Translations under genes and position numbers: made by a program
Shown: positions 35,101 to 41,545 of the stretch, in pieces
Layout of the letters: each line of letters begins with the position of its first letter
Position numbering within the stretch: the stretch's first letter is position 1
NCBI GenBank assembly: GCA_963834685.1
Contig: CAWICW010000025.1
Location: 30,185-94,184 of the forward strand
Origin: Palsa-504 sp963834685
GTDB taxonomy: Bacteria > Actinomycetota > Actinomycetes > Streptosporangiales > Streptosporangiaceae
DNA length: 64,000 bases
Reading direction: 5' to 3'
The notes under the pieces: generated by a model
The model's input: only the letters and a program-made list of their open reading frames with translations
Databases searched by the model: none
Told to the model about the DNA's origin: nothing

Positions 35101-35402
35101 GCCCGGGTCCAGCCGGTCACCCGGGTCCGGTTGTCGCCCCAGTAGGTGAGGCGGGCCTGGTCGGCGCCCTCGGGATCGGCGGTGAAGACCTCGGGCTGGC
35201 CGTCCCGCCAGCTGGTCCACGCGATCGCAGTCCCGTCCCGGGAGAAACGCGGGTAGCTGACCTGGGCGGCGTCGGCGGACAGCCGCCACGCGCGGCCCCC
35301 CTCGGCGGGCGCGAGCCAGACGTCGTCTTCTGCGACGAAGACGAGAAGCTCACCGTGAACATGCGGATACCGAAGATAACCAGCTGAAGTCACGCAGTTC
35401 AT
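32097..35402 (-). CDS. Tricorn protease homolog, copy 2 (S41 peptidase)
   Basis: About 1100 residues with the same order as copy 1: two beta-propeller sections, a helical C1 domain with GTSHAYI, a PDZ domain (VRPGDELTAVDGQPV), and a catalytic domain with DVRGNSGGHIS, EFAGSDGDIVTA and ENYGVEPDVEV. It differs from copy 1 in an acidic/serine linker (PSDGDKSDSSERT), a tail (SYPDKARPPLPPRSQRPGG) and the NSGG versus NNGG active-site loop. The start is taken at 35402 (MNCVTSAGYLRY) because copy 1 begins at the same place. An ATG at 35429 overlaps the end of the response-regulator gene and would allow coupled translation. Confidence 0.92.
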   Translation of the reverse strand: MNCVTSAGYLRYPHVHGELLVFVAEDDVWLAPAEGGRAWRLSADAAQVSYPRFSRDGTAIAWTSWRDGQPEVFTADPEGADQARLTYWGDNRTRVTGWTRAGEVLAVSAAGQPENQYSWAYAVPLHGAPPRRLPFGPVSDLALETTGTALLTGRENSEPAFWKRYRGGTAGKLWIAAGDDPLFTRILADLNTQLGSPMLIGGRLFFLSDHEGTGNIYSCALDGTDLARHTDHDGKYARNPSTDGHRIVYHVAGDIWMLDGPDAAGPHPVEITLGSPSASRAPRLVTARDHLGSLDCDQTGQASVVEVRGTVHWLTHKDGPARALHVNPDTRARLPRVLGETGQVVWVTDAAESPDALEIVSVTGEPRSVRLTEGLGGTVTSLAAAPDGATVAAGLHDGRLLAVDVASGQVTELPASDNGPVEGLSFSPDSAWLAWSHPGPSPLRRLRMARPAAAGGQGSSADREIVEVTDGRFSDTDPVFTADGLYLAFLSQRSFDPVYDAQSFDLSFPYGSRPYLVTLDAQTPSPFGPLPGGRPVSQDPSDGDKSDSSERTVVSVDPDGLPSRVVGVPVPEGRYSGLRAVSGGLAWLREPVTGVLGESAANLDDDAPRPALERYDLRKREVTELAAELDWFTVSGDGTRLVVKDREEVQVVPSESKEDDHSSGNVVTVDLSRARFQADPVALWRHAYAEAGRIMRRDFWVPDMSGVDWDGVQEEYRPLLDRIRGANDFTDLLWEVVAELGTSHAYITKAGEDWHFSPGGSGPAAVGQLGADLSRDPAGRWVVDRILPGESSDPRARSPLEAPGVAVRPGDELTAVDGQPVDPVRGPWLLLAGTAGKPVELTVHPASGEPRAVVVVPLRDERRLRYQDWVAGRRALVRELSDGRLGYLHIPDMVGEGWAHFHRDLRTEMGFSGLVMDVRGNSGGHISQLVVEKLARRVIAWELGRGVQPVSYPFEARRGPLVTVTDEFAGSDGDIVTAAIRLLGLGPVVGTRTWGGVIGIEGVPGHALVDGTHMTVPRYAFSFTDFGWSVENYGVEPDVEVLISPDDWAAGRDPQLETAIRLALEALEKQPPVTPPGPSVSYPDKARPPLPPRSQRPGGAA

Positions 35403-35419
35403 CTTATGGTCTGGCTGGT

Positions 35420-36070
35420 TTACAGCCATCCGCGTTCTGACGCGACGTGCAGCGCCTCGGCACGGTTGCGGGCTCCGGTCTTCTGGATGCAGGCGGACAG
35501 GTAGTTCCGCACCGTCCCCTCGGACAGGTACAGCTGGCGGGCGATCTCGGCGATCGTCCCGCCGTCCGCGGAGGCCGCCAGGACGTCCCGCTCGCGCGGG
35601 GTGAGCGGGTTGAGCCCGTCGGCCAGGGCGGCGGCGGCCAGGTCCGGGTCGATGACCCGCTCGCCGGCCAGGACCCGGCGGATGGTCTGGGTCAGCTTGT
35701 CGGCCGGGGAGTCCTTGACCAGGAACGCGGACACGCCCGACTCCATCGCGCGGCGCAGGAACCCGGGGCGGCCGAACGTGGTCAAGATGACGATCTTGAT
35801 CCCGGGGTGGGACTTCTTCAGCTGGGCGGCGGCGGCCAGCCCGTCCAGGCCGGGCATCTCGATGTCCAGCACGGCCACGTCCGGGTAGGTGTCCTGGGCC
35901 GCCCGCAAGACCTCGTCGCCGCGACCGACCTGGGCCACCACCTCGAACTCGCCCTCGAACGAGAGCAACGCGGCCAGCGCCTCCCTGATCATCACCTGGT
36001 CCTCGGCGAGCAGCAGCCGGACCGGGCGATCTGGATCCGTGGTGTCTTCAGCGGCGAGGTCAGGCGTCAT
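35420..36070 (-). CDS. NarL/FixJ-type response regulator
   Basis: A 216-residue protein with a receiver domain (LLLAEDQVMIREALAALL, phospho-acceptor Asp in VAVLDIEMPGLDGL, VILTTFGRPGFLRRAMESG, VKD) and a C-terminal LuxR-type helix-turn-helix (LTPRERDVLAASADGGTIAEIARQLYLSEGTVRNYLSACIQKTGARNR). It pairs with the sensor kinase just upstream, with an 11-bp overlap. It probably controls the ABC-transporter/two-component/tricorn block. Palindromes at 39562-39603 are candidate targets. Confidence 0.95.
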   Translation of the reverse strand: MTPDLAAEDTTDPDRPVRLLLAEDQVMIREALAALLSFEGEFEVVAQVGRGDEVLRAAQDTYPDVAVLDIEMPGLDGLAAAAQLKKSHPGIKIVILTTFGRPGFLRRAMESGVSAFLVKDSPADKLTQTIRRVLAGERVIDPDLAAAALADGLNPLTPRERDVLAASADGGTIAEIARQLYLSEGTVRNYLSACIQKTGARNRAEALHVASERGWL

Positions 36071-37496
36071 ACCGGTCCACCGGGACCGTCGCGGTCAGCT
36101 TGAAGCCGTGGCCGCGGGCGGGGTCGGCCGCGGCTAGTGACAGGCGGCCGCCTTCGGCGGACAGCCGTTCGGACATGCCGCGCAAGCCGGCTCCCTTGGA
36201 CGGCTGCTGGCCCGCCTGCTGGCCCGCCTGCTGGTCCGGATGCTGGTCCGGATGCTGGTCCGGATGCTGGTCCGGATGCTGGTCCGGATGCTGGTCTGGC
36301 TGCGGCTGGCTGAGGCCGCGGCCGTCGTCGCGGACCTCGAGCGAAAGCTCCCCGGGGTGTTCGGTCAGGCGGATCCGGCAGTTCTTCGCGCCGGAGTGCC
36401 GGATCACGTTGGTCACCGCCTCGCGCAGGCACCAGGCCAGCACGGCCTCCGCGTCGGCGTCGAACGTGCCCGAGCGCAGCGTCAGCTCGGCGTCGTCGTC
36501 GAGCCGGATGCCGGCCGCGTCGAGCGCGTTCCGCGCGGTGATGACCTCGATCGCGAGCGTGGGCCGGCGGTAACCGCTGACCGCCTCCCTGATGTCGTGC
36601 AGCGTCTGCCGGCTGACCCGGCCGATGTCGCCGAGGTCGCCGAGCACTGTGTCCCGTTCGGCCGAGGCGGGCAGCCGGCTCAGCCGCTTGGCGGCCAGTT
36701 CCGACTTCAGCGTGATCACCGACAGCGACTGGCCGGTCAGGTCGTGCATGTCCCGGGCCAGCCTTAGCCGTTCCTCGTCCGCGGCCAGCTTGGCCACGGT
36801 CCAGCGGGCCTGGGCCAGCTCGTGCATCAGCCCGATCTGCAGCCGGAACCCGATCATCGCGACGCCGATGAGCAGGACGGGCAGCAGGACGACGAGGAAG
36901 TCGGTCGCGTCGTCGTGAGAGAGCCAGCTGAAGAAGACGTAGCAGACCCCGACGGCGAGGACCCCGCGCAGGGCGCGCCGCCGTCCGTCGGGTTCGGCAG
37001 CGAGGATCATGCCGGTCGCGGCGGAGACGTAGATCCACAGCGGCGTCCAGTTCTTGCCGTAAACCACGCAGGCCAGCGCGGCGAGCACGGCAATGGTCGC
37101 CAGCCCGGCACGGCCCAGGCGCGGCCGTCCGCCCCAGTTGACCAGGGCGGCGATGTAGACGGTGCTGAAGGCGAGGGTGATGGCCAGCCCGCCCGCGATC
37201 CACAGCACCCCGTGGCGGTGGCCGAACAGGCCGGACACCGGCGCGATGAGGTAGACCAGCCAGATCGCCGAGAAGAACCAGCGCCACCGGCTGCCGGTGC
37301 CAGGTACGAACCGCATGCCGAGGGCGCTGGTCACCAAGCCCGGCCGGGGCGTCGGGGCCTTCGCGGCCTCGTTGGTCTCGTCCTTCGTGGCCTCGTCCTT
37401 GGTGGCCTCTTCGATGGTGGCCTCGTTTGGCGTGGCCTCGTGCGGCGCGGCCTGGTCCCGGTCGGTCCGGCCGGAGCTCAGCCCCTTCATCGCCAT
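36060..37496 (-). CDS. NarL-cognate sensor histidine kinase with repeat-expanded ATP lid
   Basis: The 478-residue protein has a Glu/Ala/Thr-rich N-terminus (ATPNEATIEEATKDEATKDE), about six membrane helices between residues 70 and 220, a HisKA_3 dimer domain with phospho-acceptor H251 (RLARDMHDLTGQSLSV) and an HATPase domain (REAVTNVIRHSGAKNC as N box, VRDDGRGL as G1 box, GAGLRGMSERL as G2 box). Between G1 and G2 lie eight four-residue repeats (QPDQ, five HPDQ, two QAGQ; residues 399-430). Relatives of the DesK/LiaS type have a short lid there. The gene overlaps the response regulator, 152 bp after the ABC permease. Confidence 0.93.
   Translation of the reverse strand: MAMKGLSSGRTDRDQAAPHEATPNEATIEEATKDEATKDETNEAAKAPTPRPGLVTSALGMRFVPGTGSRWRWFFSAIWLVYLIAPVSGLFGHRHGVLWIAGGLAITLAFSTVYIAALVNWGGRPRLGRAGLATIAVLAALACVVYGKNWTPLWIYVSAATGMILAAEPDGRRRALRGVLAVGVCYVFFSWLSHDDATDFLVVLLPVLLIGVAMIGFRLQIGLMHELAQARWTVAKLAADEERLRLARDMHDLTGQSLSVITLKSELAAKRLSRLPASAERDTVLGDLGDIGRVSRQTLHDIREAVSGYRRPTLAIEVITARNALDAAGIRLDDDAELTLRSGTFDADAEAVLAWCLREAVTNVIRHSGAKNCRIRLTEHPGELSLEVRDDGRGLSQPQPDQHPDQHPDQHPDQHPDQHPDQQAGQQAGQQPSKGAGLRGMSERLSAEGGRLSLAAADPARGHGFKLTATVPVDRYDA
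36207..36302. repeat. 12-bp coding minisatellite (eight units) in the sensor kinase
   Basis: Eight contiguous 12-bp units: two CTGGCCCGCCTG, five identical CTGGTCCGGATG and one CTGGTCTGGCTG. Being a multiple of three, unit gain or loss keeps the frame. It encodes the QAGQ/HPDQ/QPDQ repeats in the ATP lid. Confidence 0.95.
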
Positions 37497-37593
37497 CGCG
37501 CGTTCACCTCACTTCTATGCTGCCACGTTTCCCCGGTGGGTCCACGCCACCGGGGCGTACCGGTGGCGGCACGCCCCGTGGCTCCCCCCGTGT

Positions 37594-37623
37594 CCCGGCC
37601 AGGCCCCCGAAGCGCTGGCCGGG
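37594..37623. terminator. Stem-loop between ABC permease and sensor kinase
   Basis: CCCGGCCAG at 37594-37602 pairs perfectly with CTGGCCGGG at 37615-37623 across a 12-nt loop, in the 152-bp gap downstream of the permease stop. It could be a terminator or attenuator separating transporter from two-component genes. There is no T-tract. Confidence 0.5.
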
Positions 37624-37648
37624 TCCGTGCTCTCACTGGTCCCGCGGC

Positions 37649-38377
37649 TCAGACCGTCTCGGCGGTGGCGCGGACCGAGACGGTAGCCAGTGCGACGAAG
37701 ATGGCCAGCCAGATCACCAGGCCGATGGCCAGGCCCGCCGACACGGAGGCGCCCTCGATGATGTCGGTACCGATCTTCACGGCCTGGTAGGTGGGAGTGA
37801 GCTGGCCGACCGTCTTCAGTGCGCCGCTGAGCGGGTACCAGATGCCGCCGAGGAAGAGGAAGCCGAGGTACACGAGCATCGTGATCGGCTGAACCTGGTC
37901 CGGTGCGAACCTGTACCCGATGGCCACTGCGAGCGCGGCGAAGATGGTGGCGCTAAACCAGATCGTGATCGCGACGACCAGCCACTGCCACCCGAGCAGG
38001 TGCACGTTGCCGTAGAAGTGGCCAAGCAGGAACACGATCACGATGGATGCCACGGTGGTCGCCATCGAGACCAGGATCTTGCTGACCACGTAGGCGTAGG
38101 CCGGCAGCGAGGTGAGCCTGAGCTGCCGGATCCAGCCTTCCTTTTTCTCCTGGGAGATGCGGATCGCGTTGCCGTTCAGCGCTCCGCTGAAGGCGCCGAG
38201 CATCGCCATGTCCACCATGTAGAAGGCTCCGAAGGAAATGCCGTAGACCTTCCCGGCGAACTGCTTGCCGAGCACCAGGTAGAGGAGGACCGGAAGGGCC
38301 ACGGTGAAGATGAAGTAGCGCCTGTTGCGCATGAGGCGCATGAGTTCGGCGCGGGTGAGAGCCAGCGTGCCGCTCAT
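37649..38377 (-). CDS. ABC-2 type transporter permease
   Basis: A 242-residue permease with six membrane helices typical of DrrB/YadH-like ABC-2 exporters. It begins with an N-terminal cytosolic stretch (LALTRAELMRLMRNRRYFIFTVALPVLLYL), and the region ISQEKKEGWIRQLRLTSLPAYAYVVSKIL is the conserved coupling helix. The ATG at 38377 is 1 bp after the ATPase stop, so a longer upstream frame is rejected. It is the natural partner of the ATPase and probably exports a drug, peptide or lipid. Confidence 0.92.
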   Translation of the reverse strand: MSGTLALTRAELMRLMRNRRYFIFTVALPVLLYLVLGKQFAGKVYGISFGAFYMVDMAMLGAFSGALNGNAIRISQEKKEGWIRQLRLTSLPAYAYVVSKILVSMATTVASIVIVFLLGHFYGNVHLLGWQWLVVAITIWFSATIFAALAVAIGYRFAPDQVQPITMLVYLGFLFLGGIWYPLSGALKTVGQLTPTYQAVKIGTDIIEGASVSAGLAIGLVIWLAIFVALATVSVRATAETV

Positions 38378-38378
38378 G

Positions 38379-39449
38379 TCAGATCGTCTCCCTTGTCTGT
38401 TCGTCTCTTGTCTGTTCGTCTCCGTTGGTCTGGTCGTCCTCGGCGGTGATGGCCAGGAAGGCCTGCTCGAGGCCGAGGCTGCTGACCTCGATATCGGTCG
38501 GCCGGTAGCCCGCGTCAAGCACGGCGTAGAGCGTGGCGTCGGAGTCGCTGGTCTGGATCTGCACGAAATCGTGCCTGACCTCGAGGTTCACCAGCCCGGG
38601 CAGGCCGAGCAGGAACGGCTCGTCCACCTTGTCCACATGGAACGAGATCCGCCTGGCGCCCGCCTTGGCCTTGATCTCGGCCGGGGTACCGTCGGCGAGC
38701 AGCCGACCACGGTTGATGACCAGGATCCGGTCCGCGGCCTGGTCGGCCTCTTCTAGGTAGTGCGTGGCGAACAGCAGCGTGCGCCCCTCGGCGACCTCTT
38801 CCTTCATGCTGTTCCAGAAGAGCTGCCGGGTCTCCACGTCCATGGCCGCGGTCGGCTCGTCCAGCACGATCAGTTCGGACTTGCCGCAGATGGCCAGCGC
38901 GAACCGGACCCGCTGGGTCTGGCCGCCGGACAGCCGGTCTACCCGCTGGCCGGCGAACTTGTCGATGCCGGCCCGCTTGAGCGTGAGGTCAATCGGCTCG
39001 GGCTTGGGGTGCAAGGTCGTCACCAACGTCACGAGTTCCTGCACCGTCACCTCGGGCATCAGCCCGCCGGACTGCAGCATGGCGCCGACCCGGCCGGACT
39101 TCACCGCGTGGTACGGGTCCGAGCCGAACATCGTGATCTTCCCGCTGGTGGGCTTGCGCAGCGCGAGCAGCATGTCCAGCGAGGTGGACTTGCCCGCGCC
39201 GTTCGGGCCGAGCAGAGCCACGGTCTCGCCGCGGCGCAGGTCCAGGCTCAGCCCGTCGACCGCCTTCAGGCTGCCGTACTGCTTGGAGACGTTCACGAAC
39301 GACACAACCGGCGTGCTGCTGCCCGTGGCGCTGCCATAACCGGCCGCGCTGCCGTAGCCGGCGGTGCTCTGGTAATCGCGATCAGTAGCGTAGCCGGTGG
39401 CGCTGCCGTCCCTTCTGGCCGTGCCGTAACCCGTCCCGTAATGACTCAT
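38379..39449 (-). CDS. ABC transporter ATP-binding protein
   Basis: A 356-residue ATPase: Walker A LLGPNGAGKST, Q-loop MLQSGGL, signature LSGGQTQR, Walker B LIVLDEPTAAMD, H-loop ATHYLEEAD, and a C-terminal DrrA-like domain. The first 45 residues are an unusual Gly/Tyr/Ser-rich tail (GYGTARRDGSATGYATD, GYGSAAGYGSATG) before the NBD, which starts at PVVSFVNVSKQYG. The tail is low complexity and probably disordered. It lies first in the ABC-permease-kinase-regulator order found in LiaSR/DesKR-type stress cassettes. Confidence 0.93.
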   Translation of the reverse strand: MSHYGTGYGTARRDGSATGYATDRDYQSTAGYGSAAGYGSATGSSTPVVSFVNVSKQYGSLKAVDGLSLDLRRGETVALLGPNGAGKSTSLDMLLALRKPTSGKITMFGSDPYHAVKSGRVGAMLQSGGLMPEVTVQELVTLVTTLHPKPEPIDLTLKRAGIDKFAGQRVDRLSGGQTQRVRFALAICGKSELIVLDEPTAAMDVETRQLFWNSMKEEVAEGRTLLFATHYLEEADQAADRILVINRGRLLADGTPAEIKAKAGARRISFHVDKVDEPFLLGLPGLVNLEVRHDFVQIQTSDSDATLYAVLDAGYRPTDIEVSSLGLEQAFLAITAEDDQTNGDEQTRDEQTRETI

Positions 39450-39561
39450 CGTGTCCCCTGTCTCTGCCGGTCTGGCGTGGCTTATTCCGCCTCTATCGCC
39501 GGTACGCCCATACCACCATCTGGCGCCGCCTCCGGGTAGTGCCGACCCTCAACGGCCGGCC

Positions 39562-39603
39562 ATGACATGCGTCATCCCCGGGCCGGTGACATGCCCCGTC
39601 ACC
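39562..39603. promoter_or_regulatory. Two related inverted repeats upstream of the ABC/two-component block
   Basis: ATGAC-ATGC-GTCAT at 39562-39575 and GGTGAC-ATGCCCC-GTCACC at 39585-39603 share the core TGACATGC and GTCA arms. They lie 113-154 bp upstream of the ABC ATPase start, in a 269-bp gap that otherwise holds no gene. They are good candidates for sites bound by the NarL-type regulator; this is inference. Confidence 0.5.
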
Positions 39604-39718
39604 TGCGGGTTTGCGTTAGCGCGGTGCGGCTAGCGGGGCGGCGCCAGGAAGGCGGTCAGGCCGGCTGCGATCGCGCGGGCGGCCCGGGCCTGCCAGCGCG
39701 TCCAGGCGAGCCGGTGCA

Positions 39719-41518
39719 TCAAAAGCCCGTGTCCGAATAGGTCTGCTGCCCGTAACCGGGCGCCATCGGGTTCCACAAGTTCAGGAAGGCATCCTTGGAA
39801 GTCGTCGACGCGGTGTCGGCGTTCCCGGCGGCCACGTAGTTGGAGTCCTGGTTCGGGTTCGACCCGCACCCGCTTCCCGAGCTGGCCAGATCCGCCATCC
39901 AGGCATGGTAGTCGTTGTCGGCGTTGAGCGAGTTCTGCATCGCGGTGGTCAACGCGCTGACCAGCTGCGCGCCGTTGGGCAGCCCGGCTACCGAGAGCGT
40001 CTGGAGATCCTGCAGGATGTTCTGCCGGGTGGTGATGGCTTGCTGGAGGACGGCTTCTCCGCTGGCCGGGCTTTCCGAGCAGGCCTGCACGCCGTTGATC
40101 GCCTCCTGGACGGTGGGTCGCACGGCCGCGCTTTGCCTCAGGTACGAGCCGAGGGTCGCCATGGCCGCGGCGCCCGGCGGCTGGGCCGCCGAGGAAGAAA
40201 CCGAAGGACTAGCAGCAGGCGACGTGACCGACGGGGACACCCCGACCACGTTGCCCGCGTTGCTCGCGGTGGTCGGCTTCCCCTTCCCGGCCAGGAAGGC
40301 CACCACCCCGACGGCGGCCAGCACCACCACCGCGACGACGGCGATCAGGACGCCCCGGCGACCCCTACGCTGAGGTTCGGCCGGCTGGGCGGCCCGGCGT
40401 GGCTCCGGCTCTGCCGTCGGCCCGGCCCGCCGTGGCTCCGGCTCCGCCGCCGCTCCGGACCAGTGACGCTCCCCTTCTGTCGCGTGTCCGTCATAGGCGC
40501 GCTGGGATTCCGACGGGGACAGGGTCGGTCCCTCGTTTCGCCCGCCGTCCCGAGACGGGGACGGCGCCGCTCGCTCGGTGGCGGGGTACGCCGGCCCGGC
40601 CATGGCCCCGGCAGCTCCGTTCGGTGCTCGGCGCGGGGCATCGGGCAAGGCGGATTTCCGGGTGGTCCCTTCTCGCGCTGGATCGGCGACGACGGCGGCC
40701 GTACTCAGCTGATCCAGGAGCTGGGCCGCGGTGGGTCGCTGGCGGGGGTCCTTGGCCAAGCAGCGCTCGATCAGGGGCCGGATTTCGCCGGGTACTCCCT
40801 GGGTGTTCGGCTCGCTGGTGACCACCCGGTACAGCAGCGCCACGGTGGACCCTTCCCCGAACGGTCCCTCTCCGGTAGCGGCGAAGGTCAATACGGCGCC
40901 CAGGCTGAAGACGTCGCTGGGCGGCCCGACGGGCCGGCCCTCAGCCTGTTCGGGTGACATGAACCCGGGCGAGCCGACCACCATCCCGGTACGGGTCAGC
41001 GAGGTCGTCTCCATGGACCGGGAAATCCCGAAATCGATCAGCCGTGGCCCGTCCTCGGCCAGGAGCACGTTCGCTGGCTTCAGGTCACGGTGTACCACCC
41101 CGGCGGTGTGAATGGCGGCCAAGCCCTCGGCGAGTCCCGCGGCCAGCCTCAGGACCAGCGCGGCGGGCATAGGCCCGCGCTCGGCCACCGCATCACCGAG
41201 TGACGGTCCGGCAATATAGGACGTCGCCAGCCACGGTACCGGTCCCTCAAGATCAGCATCTACGACGGGCGCGGTGAAAATGCCGCTGACCTTCCGGGCC
41301 GCGGACGCTTCCCGGGCAAACCGGGCTCGGAAATCGGCGTTTTCCGCCAGTTCCGCGCGGATTACCTTGATCGCGACGTTCCGCCCGCCGGGGGAACGGC
41401 CCAGGTAGACGCGGCCCATGCCACCGGAGCCCAGGCGCGCCTCGAGCCAGTACGGCCCGATTCGCCGAGGGTCCCCAGATTGCAGCTCATCCAACTCGCC
41501 CACCCCCCTTGGGTGCAA
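39719..41518 (-). CDS. PknB-type transmembrane Ser/Thr protein kinase
   Basis: The kinase domain (about residues 20-275) has a glycine loop LGSGGMGRVYLG, the ATP lysine K51, HRDLKPAN at 143-150 and DFG at 162-164. A Pro/Arg/Glu-rich juxtamembrane region with two AEPEPRRA repeats leads to one membrane helix (about 390-412) and a Ser/Thr-rich linker. The extracellular domain has two Cys (QACSESP, GSGCGSN) and no PASTA repeats. The outside domain is uncharacterised and may sense a ligand. It sits between the ABC block and the gamma-glutamyltransferase on the same strand. Confidence 0.93.
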   Translation of the reverse strand: MHPRGVGELDELQSGDPRRIGPYWLEARLGSGGMGRVYLGRSPGGRNVAIKVIRAELAENADFRARFAREASAARKVSGIFTAPVVDADLEGPVPWLATSYIAGPSLGDAVAERGPMPAALVLRLAAGLAEGLAAIHTAGVVHRDLKPANVLLAEDGPRLIDFGISRSMETTSLTRTGMVVGSPGFMSPEQAEGRPVGPPSDVFSLGAVLTFAATGEGPFGEGSTVALLYRVVTSEPNTQGVPGEIRPLIERCLAKDPRQRPTAAQLLDQLSTAAVVADPAREGTTRKSALPDAPRRAPNGAAGAMAGPAYPATERAAPSPSRDGGRNEGPTLSPSESQRAYDGHATEGERHWSGAAAEPEPRRAGPTAEPEPRRAAQPAEPQRRGRRGVLIAVVAVVVLAAVGVVAFLAGKGKPTTASNAGNVVGVSPSVTSPAASPSVSSSAAQPPGAAAMATLGSYLRQSAAVRPTVQEAINGVQACSESPASGEAVLQQAITTRQNILQDLQTLSVAGLPNGAQLVSALTTAMQNSLNADNDYHAWMADLASSGSGCGSNPNQDSNYVAAGNADTASTTSKDAFLNLWNPMAPGYGQQTYSDTGF

Positions 41519-41545
41519 GCCGAAGAATGAGTCAGGGAATGATGC

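Noticed and set aside
36231..36302. CRISPR-like array
   Set aside because: The direct repeats are 12 bp, contiguous, without spacers, and in frame inside a kinase gene.
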